Source: an uncultured Alistipes sp. (lineage in GTDB: Bacteria; Bacteroidota; Bacteroidia; Bacteroidales; Rikenellaceae). Taken from it: DNA of 64,000 nt. The notes under the pieces were generated by a model, which was given only the letters and a program-made list of their open reading frames with translations, was not told the origin of the DNA and did no database searches. Made by a program: the position numbers and the translations under genes. Location: assembly GCA_910584485.1 (NCBI GenBank), contig CAJUAV010000001.1:434001-498000 (forward strand), given 5' to 3'. Of this stretch, positions 24,527-33,013 are shown piece by piece; position 1 is the stretch's first letter, and each line of letters opens with the position of its first letter.

Positions 24527-25177
24527 CTACGGCCGTTCGACCAGACGGGCGGGATCGGAGGCCGCGATCTGCTGGCCCCGTCGGTAATAGACGGTTTCGA
24601 GCCGCGGATTGTCGCGCACGTCGGCGCGCAGCGAGGCGGCGCAGGGCGACACGTCGAGGGTCGACAAGCGGTTGCCGCGCAGGTCGAGCTCCGCGAGCGA
24701 GGCGTTCGATTGCAGATCGAGGCGGTCGAGCGCATTGCCGCGTGCGGCGAGCGTACGCAGCGAACGCAGCCCCGCCAGATCGAGTTGCGACAGGCGGTTG
24801 TCGGCGCAGTCGAGCGTTTCGAGCAGCGTGCAGGCGGTCGCATCGAGCCGCACGAGCCGGTTGTCGGAGCAGTCGAGCCGCACGAGGCGGACGAACTCGT
24901 CGAGCTCGTCGAGCAGCGCGATGCCGCGCCCCGAACAATCCATCTCACGCACGCGCTGCGCTTCGTAGCGCGAAAGGCGTCCGTCGCCGTTCGTGTCGAA
25001 CGCGTCGAGACAGTAGGCGGCGAAGGCGTCGTCGGCGAAGGTGAGGTAGATGCGGCGGTCGCGGTCTTCCTGCTCATCCTCGGCCATGCCGCACGCACAA
25101 CCCGCGCAGGCGAAGAGCAGGAGCGCCGTGCGCCCCGAAAAGAGTCGTGCGAAGCTGTCAAATATCGACATCGTCAT
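24527..25177 (-). CDS. leucine-rich repeat lipoprotein with an EF-hand-like loop
   Basis: A 216-residue surface-type protein. The N terminus is hydrophobic (TALLLFACAGC), suggesting a lipoprotein signal peptide. Residues about 45-80 include AFDTNGDGRLSRYEA, a Ca2+-binding loop of the EF-hand/dockerin type (DxNxDGxLxxxE). About six leucine-rich repeats of the short Bacteroidota type follow (LVRLDCSDNRLVRLDATAC, LETLDCADNRLSQLDLAG, and similar), with period near 21 residues. These look like an LRR plate with an N-terminal Ca2+ site. ATG codons at 25177 and 25171 are equally possible. It overlaps the end of the acidic-protein gene by 20 bases. Ligand unknown. Confidence 0.75.
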   Translation of the reverse strand: MTMSIFDSFARLFSGRTALLLFACAGCACGMAEDEQEDRDRRIYLTFADDAFAAYCLDAFDTNGDGRLSRYEAQRVREMDCSGRGIALLDELDEFVRLVRLDCSDNRLVRLDATACTLLETLDCADNRLSQLDLAGLRSLRTLAARGNALDRLDLQSNASLAELDLRGNRLSTLDVSPCAASLRADVRDNPRLETVYYRRGQQIAASDPARLVERP

Positions 25178-25496
25178 CGGTCGAACCGCCCTCCGAGGAG
25201 CCGTCGCCGCCGTCGTCCTGCAGCTCGTCGGCTCCCTTCAGGTCATCGTCGTAGTAATCCTTTTCGTCCTCCTCGTGGGCCTTGTCGTCGATCTTCACGT
25301 CGATCTTGACCAGATAGGCCACCTCGTCCGTATCGTACGGCACGGCATAGAAAAAGTCGCCGTTAGGCTTGTCGATACGCATCATAACATCGGTGAAACC
25401 GAGCGGATAACGGGCCTTGAGAGCCTCCTGCAATTCGGGGGTGAGATTATGAAAACTCGTCACGATATGCTTCTTCGCACTGACCGGTTTATTCAT
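25158..25496 (-). CDS. small acidic protein of unknown function
   Basis: A 112-residue protein with no signal peptide. The first 70 residues (AKKHIVTSFHNLTPELQEAL, then ARYPLGFTDVMMRIDKPNGD and YLVKIDVKIDD) look like a compact folded domain. The last 40 are an acidic tail (EEDEKDYYDDDLKGADELQD and STDDDVDI). Such tails often make contacts with basic partners, but none is indicated. The ATG at 25496 gives a sensible start; a longer frame begins at 25538. It is divergent from ligA. I do not recognise the family. Confidence 0.65.
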   Translation of the reverse strand: MNKPVSAKKHIVTSFHNLTPELQEALKARYPLGFTDVMMRIDKPNGDFFYAVPYDTDEVAYLVKIDVKIDDKAHEEDEKDYYDDDLKGADELQDDGGDGSSEGGSTDDDVDI

Positions 25497-25737
25497 GATT
25501 CTATCGCTTGCTACGTCAATTATGGGTTCGTTTAACAACAGTCGTTTTTGCGCCTCGGCAGCGCTCGAACCGGATTCGGTTCTGCGCTCGGCTCATCAAA
25601 AACATTCGAAATTTTCTGCAATAATACGGCAAAATTTGCCTATTGCAATACGTACCGATTTTTTTTTGCATTTTTTTTCGTTTTCGATGGCCGATCCGAA
25701 CAAATTACGTACCTTTACCCTGCAAAGCCCATTATAT

Positions 25738-28011
25738 ATGGTACGAGAACGAATCGAACGGTTGCGCCGCGACCTCGAACGCCATAATCGCAAATACTAT
25801 GTCGAGAACGCCCCCGAGATCTCCGATTTCGAGTTCGACCGCCTGTTGCGCGAACTGCAGGAGCTGGAGGCGGCCCACCCCGAATACGACGACCCGAACT
25901 CCCCCACGCGCCGCGTGGGCAGCGACCTGACGGCCGAATTCCGCACCGTGAGCCACCGCTTTCCGATGCTGTCGCTCGGCAACACCTACTCGCTCGACGA
26001 GCTGCACGACTTCATCGGCCGCATCGAGCGCGAGACGGAGGCCGCCGCGGAGTATGTCTGCGAACTGAAATTCGACGGCACGGCCATCTCGCTCACCTAC
26101 GAAAACGGGCGGCTGCTGCGGGCCGTGACGCGCGGCGACGGGCAGCAGGGCGACGACGTGACGGCCAACGTCCGCACGATCCGCAACGTACCGCTGCGGC
26201 TCGAGGGCGACGACCTGCCCCCCTATTTCGAGATCCGCGGCGAGGTGCTGATGCCCTACGCCTCGTTCGACAAGATCAACCGCGAGCGCGAGGAGGCGGG
26301 CGAGACGCCCTTCGCCAACCCGCGCAACGCCGCGGCGGGGACCCTCAAGCAACAGTCGTCGGCCGTCGTGGCACGGCGCGGGCTGATGTGCGTGCTCTAC
26401 CAGCTGGCGGGCGACGCGCTGCCCTTCGCCACCCATACCGAAGCGATCGAAGCGGCCCGCCGCTGGGGCTTTCCCGTCTCCGACGCGAGCCGTCTGTGCG
26501 GCTCCGCGGCCGAAATCGACGCCTACATCGCCCACTGGGACGAGGCGCGCCACGCCCTCCCCTTCCCGACGGACGGCGTGGTCGTCAAGGTGAACGATTT
26601 CGCTCTCCGACGCCGCCTCGGCTTCACGGCCAAGGCGCCGAAGTGGGCCGTCGCCTACAAGTTCAAGGCCGAGCAGGCCCTCACGCGGCTCGAAAAGGTC
26701 ACCTACCAGGTGGGGCGCACGGGAGCCGTCACCCCCGTGGCGAACCTGACGCCCGTTCTGCTGGCGGGAACGACCGTCAAACGCGCCACGCTCCACAACG
26801 CCGAGCAGATCGCCCAGCTCGACCTGCGCGAGGGGGACATGGTCTACGTCGAGAAGGGAGGCGAAATCATCCCCAAGATCACGGGAGTCGAGCTCGCCGA
26901 ACGCCCCGCCGACAGCCGCCCGCTGGTCTACATCACGGAGTGCCCCGAGTGCCACACCCCCCTGGTGCGCTACGAAGGCGAGGCGAAACACTACTGTCCC
27001 AACGAGAGCGGCTGCCCGCCGCAGATCGTGGGACGCATCCTGCATTTCATCCGCCGCAAGGCGATGGACATCGAGGGGTTGGGCGAAGAGACCGTCGAGC
27101 TACTCTACGCGAACGGACTCGTACGCCATCCCGCCGACCTCTACGACCTGCGGGCCGAGCAGCTGGCCCCCCTGCCGCGGTTGGGCGACAAGTCGGCCGA
27201 AAACATCCTCCGCTCGATCGAGCGGTCGAAGGAGGTCCCCTTCCACCGCGTCCTCTTCGGACTGGGCATCCGTTTCGTCGGGGAGACGACGGCACGCTGC
27301 CTGGCCGACCACTTCCGATCGCTCGACCGCCTGATCGGCGCCACGCGCGAAGAGCTGGTCGAGGCGGAGGAGGTGGGCGACAAGATCGCCGATGCCATCC
27401 TCGCCTATTTCGCCGATCCGTCGAACCTCGAACAGATCGAACGGCTGCGCCGCGCGGGGCTGCAATTCGAGGCGGTGGAGCGCGAACGCCGCTCCGAGGC
27501 CCTCGCAGGGCGCAGCTTCGTCGTCTCGGGCCGCTTCTCGATCAGCCGCGACGAACTCAAACAGCTGATCGAAACGCACGGCGGCCGCAACGTGAGCGCC
27601 GTCTCGGGGAGCGTCGACTACCTCGTCGCAGGCGAAAAAATGGGACCCGAGAAGCGCAAGAAGGCCGAAAAGCTGGGCGTTCGGATTCTCTCCGAGGAGG
27701 AGTTCATGCGGCTGCTGGCCGAGGACGGCACGGTAACGGCAGCGCCCGCGGCGGACGAAAGATCCATGGCAGACGAGGCTCCCGCGGCGGACGAAATGCC
27801 TGCGGCGCATGAAGCGGCTCGGACCGATAAAGCGCATGCAGACGGCAAAGCGGTTCCGACGGGAGAACCGACCCCGACGGACGAAGCCGATGCAGGCAGA
27901 GAAGCGGACACGACCGACGAAGCGGCCCCGACGGGCTCCCCTGCGGCCAAACGCACGAAAAAAGCCGCGACCCCGAACAACGAACCGCCCGCACAGGGCT
28001 CCTTATTCTGA
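25738..28011 (+). CDS. ligA: NAD-dependent DNA ligase with a long C-terminal tail
   Basis: A 757-residue ligase, about 90 residues longer than usual. The N-terminal Ia domain (RRDLERHNRKYYVENAPEIS) precedes the adenylation domain with K111 in CELKFDGTAIS, the OB fold, a four-Cys zinc finger (CPECHTPLVRYEGEAKHYC), the HhH domain, and a BRCT domain at about residues 588-661. An Ala/Asp/Glu/Thr-rich tail (662-757) with repeats of the type AADEMPAAHE follows, ending in a basic patch (KRTKKA) and QGSLF. That pentapeptide fits the sliding-clamp binding consensus QxxLF. The ATG follows a TACCTTTA -7-like box by 20 bp. dapA starts 8 bp after the stop. Confidence 0.97.
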   Translation: MVRERIERLRRDLERHNRKYYVENAPEISDFEFDRLLRELQELEAAHPEYDDPNSPTRRVGSDLTAEFRTVSHRFPMLSLGNTYSLDELHDFIGRIERETEAAAEYVCELKFDGTAISLTYENGRLLRAVTRGDGQQGDDVTANVRTIRNVPLRLEGDDLPPYFEIRGEVLMPYASFDKINREREEAGETPFANPRNAAAGTLKQQSSAVVARRGLMCVLYQLAGDALPFATHTEAIEAARRWGFPVSDASRLCGSAAEIDAYIAHWDEARHALPFPTDGVVVKVNDFALRRRLGFTAKAPKWAVAYKFKAEQALTRLEKVTYQVGRTGAVTPVANLTPVLLAGTTVKRATLHNAEQIAQLDLREGDMVYVEKGGEIIPKITGVELAERPADSRPLVYITECPECHTPLVRYEGEAKHYCPNESGCPPQIVGRILHFIRRKAMDIEGLGEETVELLYANGLVRHPADLYDLRAEQLAPLPRLGDKSAENILRSIERSKEVPFHRVLFGLGIRFVGETTARCLADHFRSLDRLIGATREELVEAEEVGDKIADAILAYFADPSNLEQIERLRRAGLQFEAVERERRSEALAGRSFVVSGRFSISRDELKQLIETHGGRNVSAVSGSVDYLVAGEKMGPEKRKKAEKLGVRILSEEEFMRLLAEDGTVTAAPAADERSMADEAPAADEMPAAHEAARTDKAHADGKAVPTGEPTPTDEADAGREADTTDEAAPTGSPAAKRTKKAATPNNEPPAQGSLF

Positions 28012-28019
28012 TACGACTT

Positions 28020-28916
28020 ATGCTACGACACAAACTCGCCGGTGCGGGGGTGGCTCTGGTGACCCCCTTCACCGAAAAAGGACAAGTGGACTATCGGGCG
28101 CTGGGCGACCTGATCGATTACGTGATCGAGGGCGGTGTGGACTACATCGTCGCGCTCGGCACGACGGCCGAAACCCCGACGCTCTACAACTCCGAGCGCG
28201 CCGTGATCGCCATGTTCACGGCCCAGCGGATCGGCGGCCGCGTGCCGCTGGTGATGGGCTGCGGCGGCAACTCGACCTCCGAGGTGCTCGACCAGCTGCG
28301 CGAATTCGACCTGCGCGGCGCCGATGCCGTCCTCTCCGTGACCCCCTACTACAACAAGCCGTCGCAGGAGGGGCTCTACCAACATTTCAAGACCGTCGCC
28401 GAACACTCGCCGCTGCCCGTGATCCTATACAACATCCCGGGGCGCTCGGGCGTCAACATGACGGCCGAAACCACCCTGCGGCTGGCCCGCGACATCGAGA
28501 ACATCATCGGCATCAAGGAAGCCTCGGGCAACCTCGAGCAGATGCAGCAAATCATCGACCACCGCCCCGAAGGCTTTCTGGTGCTGGCGGGCGACGACGG
28601 CATCGCCATCGAACTCATGGAGCGCGGCGGCGACGGCGTGATCTCGGTGGCCGCGAACGTCTTCCCCGAGCGCTTCATGGCCTGCATCGACCGCGCCAAG
28701 CGGGGCGATTTCGAGGCGGCGCGCGCCGCCTGGAAGGAGGCCGACATGGACGATGCCGTCGCGGCGCTCTTCGCCGAGGGGAATCCCGTAGGCGCGAAAT
28801 GCGCCCTCTCGGTCATGGGCAAAATCGGCCCGACGATGCGGCTGCCGCTCGTGCCCGGAAGCGAAAAACTGCGCGAGCGCTTCAAAATGCTCATCGAGCG
28901 ATACGATTTGCACTGA
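28020..28916 (+). CDS. dapA: 4-hydroxy-tetrahydrodipicolinate synthase
   Basis: A 298-residue TIM-barrel lyase that condenses pyruvate with aspartate semialdehyde, the first step of lysine and diaminopimelate synthesis. Catalytic features are visible: GTTAETPTL (Thr pair of the proton relay), SVTPYYNKP (Tyr), and IIGIKEASGN (Schiff-base Lys). Length is normal. It follows ligA by only 8 bp on the same strand, so they are probably co-transcribed. Aspartate semialdehyde is also a substrate of the polyamine enzyme encoded at 15465-16655. Confidence 0.97.
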   Translation: MLRHKLAGAGVALVTPFTEKGQVDYRALGDLIDYVIEGGVDYIVALGTTAETPTLYNSERAVIAMFTAQRIGGRVPLVMGCGGNSTSEVLDQLREFDLRGADAVLSVTPYYNKPSQEGLYQHFKTVAEHSPLPVILYNIPGRSGVNMTAETTLRLARDIENIIGIKEASGNLEQMQQIIDHRPEGFLVLAGDDGIAIELMERGGDGVISVAANVFPERFMACIDRAKRGDFEAARAAWKEADMDDAVAALFAEGNPVGAKCALSVMGKIGPTMRLPLVPGSEKLRERFKMLIERYDLH

Positions 28917-28936
28917 TTGCAACGTTAGCTCTTGCG

Positions 28937-29030
28937 ACGGCGGCTCTTGCAAAGAGCCGTGCGGGCCGCAGCCTCCCCGCGGGGAGGCCGGCAGTTTTGC
29001 AAACAAGCGAGCCCTCCGCAGGCTGCGCCC
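28937..29030. repeat. dispersed palindromic repeat, degenerate copy
   Basis: The gap after dapA holds the hairpin CGGCTCTTGCAAAGAGCCG, the palindrome GCCTCCCCGCGGGGAGGC next to GCGGGCCGCA, and CCCTCCGCAGGCTGCG. These resemble pieces of the repeat family at 8801 and 41144, but the full arms are not present. Confidence 0.4.
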
Positions 29031-29046
29031 GCATACACCAAAAACG

Positions 29047-29790
29047 ATGCACATGAAACGACTGCTCACTCTGCTGCTGCTGTGGCCGCTGCTGCTTGCG
29101 GCCAAAACGCCCGTCGAAGCGGACATCCTCGATCGGATCACCGACCAACGTTCGCCCTACTACTACACGGGGCTCTGGATGCGCTACACGAACGGCGACC
29201 GCACGCTGACCGACGACGACTACCACTACCTCTACTACGGCTACGCCTATCAGGAGGCGTACAAGCCCTTCGCCACCAACCCCGACATGGAGCAGATGCT
29301 CGTGCTCGCCTCGGGCATCGACCCCGACAAGACCGACCGCGAAACGCTCGAAGCGCTGCTGCGGACGGCACGGGCGGCATGGGAGCGCGATCCGTTCAGC
29401 CCGAAGATCCTCAACATGCTGACCTTCGTCCACCAGGCACTGGGCGACAAGGAGCAGGCCGAGCTGTGGGCCGCTCGCATGAACGGCGTCGTGCGCGCCA
29501 TCATCGGTTCGGGCGACGGCCTGACGCAGCACACGCCGCGCCACATCCTGTGGTTCGACCATGCGAACGACGTCATGGCGGCCGAAGGCTTCGCCCACGG
29601 CAAGGCGCGCGTCGTAAGCCGCACGGTCGAGGTGATGCCGCTGCTCTCGCCCCCGGTCATCGACGGCAAAAAACGCAAAGGCATCTATTTCGATTTCAGC
29701 CGCATCTACCGCAACAAGCCCGAAGGATACACCTACAAGCGCGACCGCACGTGGCAGTTCAACAACCTCAAACCCCGCACCTACAAATAG
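29047..29790 (+). CDS. DUF4919-like secreted protein
   Basis: A 247-residue exported protein (signal peptide MKRLLTLLLLWPLLLAAKT, from either of two ATGs at 29047 and 29053). The pattern SPYYYTGLWMRYTNGDRTLT then YHYLYYGYAYQEAY is that of DUF4919, a Bacteroidota family found in envelope-associated operons. The middle (AWERDPFSPKILNMLTFVHQALGDKEQAELWAARM) reads like one TPR hairpin pair. It ends two bases before the ATG of a clostripain-type protease, so the two are probably translated together and may work together. Activity unknown. Confidence 0.75.
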   Translation: MHMKRLLTLLLLWPLLLAAKTPVEADILDRITDQRSPYYYTGLWMRYTNGDRTLTDDDYHYLYYGYAYQEAYKPFATNPDMEQMLVLASGIDPDKTDRETLEALLRTARAAWERDPFSPKILNMLTFVHQALGDKEQAELWAARMNGVVRAIIGSGDGLTQHTPRHILWFDHANDVMAAEGFAHGKARVVSRTVEVMPLLSPPVIDGKKRKGIYFDFSRIYRNKPEGYTYKRDRTWQFNNLKPRTYK

Positions 29791-29792
29791 CC

Positions 29793-30983
29793 ATGAAGCA
29801 CCTCTTCGCTTTACTGCTGCTGGCGCTGGCCGTGACGGGCTGCGAAAAGCACGACGACGTTCCGACGCGCCCGACCGAGCAGACGCTGCTCATGTACCTG
29901 CCGTGGTCGGGCAACCTGACGTCGTTTTTCCTGACCAACATCGACGACATGAAAAAGACGCTCCGCGCAGGCACCCCCGAGGGGAGCCGCGTCGTGGTCT
30001 TCTTCATGGAGAGTCCCGCTGCGGGGCGCCTCTTCGAGCTCGTCCGCTCGGGCAGCGAGGTGCGCGAACGCGAGCTGGCGACCTACGACCGTCCCGCCGT
30101 CACGACCACCGAAGGGATCGCCGCCATCCTGCGCGACGTCGTCCGCCTGGCACCTGCCCACCGCTACGGCCTTACGATCGGCTGCCACGGCATGGCCTGG
30201 CTCCCCGTCGAAGCGCCGCGCGCGGCCGACGGCGAGCGGCACGCCCTGCCCGCGGAGAGGGAGCACTGGGAGCTGACCGACGCCGACGGGCTGCCGCTGA
30301 CCCGCTGGTTCGGCGGCACGACGCCCGCCTACCAGACCGAAATCGCCACGCTCGGCGCGGCGATCGGCGCCGCGGGGATGCACCCCGAATTCATCCTCTT
30401 CGACGACTGCTACATGGCGTCGGTCGAGGTGGCCTACGAGCTGCGCAACGTCACCGACCGCCTGATCGCCTCGACCTGCGAAATCATGTCCTACGGCTTC
30501 CCCTACGAACGGGTCGGGCGCTACCTGCTCGGAACGGTCGACTACGAAGCCGTCTGCGACGCCTTCCACGAGTTTTACAGCAGCTATTCGACCCCCTGCG
30601 GCACGATCAGCGTCACCGACTGCCGCCAGCTCGAAGCGCTGGCCGCCGTCATGCGGCGAATCAACGTCCGCACGGACAACCGCATCGTCGACCGCGCGCA
30701 GCTGCAGGCGCTCGACGGCTACTCGCCCGCCCGCTTCTTCGACCTGGGCGACTACGTGCGGCAGCTGTGCGGCGACGAGGCGCTGCGCGACGAGTTCGAG
30801 CGACAGCTCGAGCGCACCGTTCCCGCGGCTCTGCGGCGCCATACGCCCTATTTCTATGCGGCGACAAGCGGCCTGCATCCGATCCGCACCTACTCGGGCA
30901 TCACCTGCTCCGATCCGAGCGAGGCGCCGGCCACGGCCGCCAAAGAGCAGACCGCCTGGTGGCAGGCGACCCACGGGCGGTAG
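29793..30983 (+). CDS. clostripain-type (C11) cysteine protease, lipoprotein
   Basis: A 396-residue predicted lipoprotein (MKHLFALLLLALAVTGC). The caspase-like fold has a catalytic His, H132, in TIGCHGMAW and Cys, C206, in ILFDDCYMAS, both matching the clostripain (C11) family. The opening LLMYLPWSGNLTSFFLTNID corresponds to the first strand and helix. The enzymes of this family cut after Arg or Lys and some are self-activating; an obvious autocleavage site was not assigned. It follows a DUF4919-like gene by 2 bp. Together with the C10 enzyme at 3196-4518 the window encodes two lipid-anchored cysteine proteases. Confidence 0.88.
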   Translation: MKHLFALLLLALAVTGCEKHDDVPTRPTEQTLLMYLPWSGNLTSFFLTNIDDMKKTLRAGTPEGSRVVVFFMESPAAGRLFELVRSGSEVRERELATYDRPAVTTTEGIAAILRDVVRLAPAHRYGLTIGCHGMAWLPVEAPRAADGERHALPAEREHWELTDADGLPLTRWFGGTTPAYQTEIATLGAAIGAAGMHPEFILFDDCYMASVEVAYELRNVTDRLIASTCEIMSYGFPYERVGRYLLGTVDYEAVCDAFHEFYSSYSTPCGTISVTDCRQLEALAAVMRRINVRTDNRIVDRAQLQALDGYSPARFFDLGDYVRQLCGDEALRDEFERQLERTVPAALRRHTPYFYAATSGLHPIRTYSGITCSDPSEAPATAAKEQTAWWQATHGR

Positions 30984-31032
30984 CGGAGCACATCCAAAGA
31001 CACCTGCTTATTGAAAGCGCACGCATCCATAC

Positions 31033-31123
31033 TCGGCCCGCAGCCGGGCGGACGGGCTTGCGACGTTCAGGAGCAGCCCTCCGCCAAGGGGGCGGCTGCG
31101 GGCTGCCGACCTCTAAAGAGGTC
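31033..31123. repeat. dispersed palindromic repeat, copy 2
   Basis: Left arm TCGGCCCGCAGCCGGGCGGA (31033-31052) and right arm GGCGGCTGCGGGCTGCC (31091-31107), matching copy 1 except one base in the left arm. A short dyad GACCTCTAAAGAGGTC (31108-31123) is attached. The rest of the 300-bp gap up to the terminator shows nothing else. Confidence 0.82.
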
Positions 31124-31223
31124 GCCGCATCTCGGACAAGCGCATGATATGCTACGATACACCACGCGATGACACAGCCGTCGGCGCAGAGACAGCCCCC
31201 CTATCTGCCATCGAAGACGAAAA

Positions 31224-31264
31224 AAAACGGTCGGACCCTCGAAAACCGAAGGTCCGACCGTTTT
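31224..31264. terminator. bidirectional terminator
   Basis: AAAACGGTCGGACC (31224-31237) pairs with GGTCCGACCGTTTT (31251-31264). It separates the convergent protease (plus) and beta-barrel (minus) genes. Confidence 0.9.
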
Positions 31265-31282
31265 GATCTGTCCGCGCCGCGA

Positions 31283-33013
31283 TCAAAAGCTCCACCGCAC
31301 GCCGATGAGGCCGTTGATGCCGTACTCGGGAAAGAGCGGCCACGTGTAGAGCTCCTGGCACAGCAGGTTGCGACCCTCGACGAAGAGGGCCAGCGACCCC
31401 GACACCATCCACTCGGCCTCGGCATGAAGATCGACCTCGAACGGCACATGCACCGTGCCTACGGGGGCGACCGTCGTCTGCATCGGATCGGACGAATGGA
31501 GCGACCACGCACGGCCGCTCTGCGCCGTCGCCCCGATGCCGAAGCGGAAGCGCTGCCCCTCGTAACGCAAGCCGAAGCGCGCTTCGCCCTTGGGAGCGCC
31601 TGTCGCCAGATCGATTTCGTCGTTGTAGAAATTCAGCCGCGCGGCCAGCTCGATCCGCAGCGCCGTCACGGGGCGCCACGTCGCCTCGCCCGCGATCGAA
31701 AAGAGGGTCTGACGCCCCTGCATCGGTCGGAACCACCCCGCCGCATAGGCATACGGCGCCGCGAAATCGACAACGGGGAGGGTCCAGTAGACCCTGTCGT
31801 CGCTGACCGTGAAGGAGACGTAGCCGCGGTAGTTGAAGAGGCGATTCGCCGAATGGCCCGTCAGACCGCCCCGCAGGTGGTAGTTCGCCGTGCTCTTGCC
31901 GAGCCATGTGCCGCCGCCGACATAGGGATTGCGCTCGGTGAGCGAACGGAAATCGTTGCTTTCGAGCGTTCCGTCGATCTCGACGAAGGGTTTGAAGGCC
32001 TTCGATCCGAGGTCGAACTCCAGCCGCAGATAGGGGAAGATGCAGTTCGAGACGGCGGCCCGTCCGTCGACCGTCTCGCCCTTGCCGCGGTCATAATAGT
32101 AATCGGCACCCGCTTCGAGCCGCAGGGCCCGCAGCTCTTTGGCATAGCGCGCCTCGACATGCAGCCGATGGAGGCTGCCGCCGTCGAGCGCCTTCGCGCC
32201 CTGCTTCATCGCATAGCCCAGACCGAACGTCACCCGATGGCCCGAAAATTCGCGGCCTACACGGCCCCGCACCCCGAAATCGCTCTGGCGGCCGCGGCCG
32301 ACCGTCGCCGCCGCATCCGAATGGTCGAAAAAGAGCGACCCGTCGAGGGCCAGTTCGAAATTGGTCCGCTTCAGGTTCAGGAAATCGTCGCCGAAGCGGA
32401 GCGCCAGATCGACGTCCGAATAACCGATCTTCATCCCCGGGGTCCCCGCGGGAACGAGTTCGTCGGGCAGCGAGGCGCCGTAACGGCGATCGAGGCGGTG
32501 GCGATAGTGCAAGTCGCCCTCCAGCAGCCGCACTCCGAACAGACGGCCCGCCGCCGCTCCGAGACGATTCGTCATCCGCAACGCGCTGCGCTTCGTGTCG
32601 AAATCGTTGCGGAGCTTCCCGTAGCGCCCCTCGTGCTGCAGGTACCCCGTGACATAGCCGCGACCCGCCTGCGCCGACGAGGCGTAAAAGTCGACCAGCG
32701 ACTGCAGCGGAGCCCCCGCCCCCGCCTTGAGGTAGAAGCGCGACGGCAGGTTGAACTCCTCGTAGCTGATCTGCGCGGGACGGATCGGCCGCGTGTCGAG
32801 CGTCGTTTCGAGCGACAGGGGCGTCACCGTATAGTCGATTTCGGGCCGCATGCGCACCGTGTCGTCCATGCGCGGCTCGATCCGCATCTTGGTTGCCTGC
32901 CCCACGCTCGGGACATAGGCCTTGGTCACCTCGACCTGTTTTTCCACCTGGGCAAGGGCCGCCGACGGCAGCAGCGCCGCCAGCACCCCGATGATCCACC
33001 ACTTTTTCATCAT
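31283..33013 (-). CDS. outer membrane beta-barrel protein
   Basis: A 576-residue exported protein (signal peptide MKKWWIIGVLAALLPSAALAQ). After VEVTKAYVPSV, a short N-terminal segment similar to one found in TonB-receptor-like Bacteroidota barrels, the rest is amphipathic strands alternating with turns, and the chain ends GVRWSF with a terminal Phe, as in outer membrane barrels. There is no plug domain, so it is not a full TonB receptor. Its ATG overlaps the stop of the upstream 996-residue TPR gene, which suggests that the two proteins form a complex: the TPR protein in the periplasm and the barrel in the outer membrane. Function not known. Confidence 0.75.
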   Translation of the reverse strand: MMKKWWIIGVLAALLPSAALAQVEKQVEVTKAYVPSVGQATKMRIEPRMDDTVRMRPEIDYTVTPLSLETTLDTRPIRPAQISYEEFNLPSRFYLKAGAGAPLQSLVDFYASSAQAGRGYVTGYLQHEGRYGKLRNDFDTKRSALRMTNRLGAAAGRLFGVRLLEGDLHYRHRLDRRYGASLPDELVPAGTPGMKIGYSDVDLALRFGDDFLNLKRTNFELALDGSLFFDHSDAAATVGRGRQSDFGVRGRVGREFSGHRVTFGLGYAMKQGAKALDGGSLHRLHVEARYAKELRALRLEAGADYYYDRGKGETVDGRAAVSNCIFPYLRLEFDLGSKAFKPFVEIDGTLESNDFRSLTERNPYVGGGTWLGKSTANYHLRGGLTGHSANRLFNYRGYVSFTVSDDRVYWTLPVVDFAAPYAYAAGWFRPMQGRQTLFSIAGEATWRPVTALRIELAARLNFYNDEIDLATGAPKGEARFGLRYEGQRFRFGIGATAQSGRAWSLHSSDPMQTTVAPVGTVHVPFEVDLHAEAEWMVSGSLALFVEGRNLLCQELYTWPLFPEYGINGLIGVRWSF

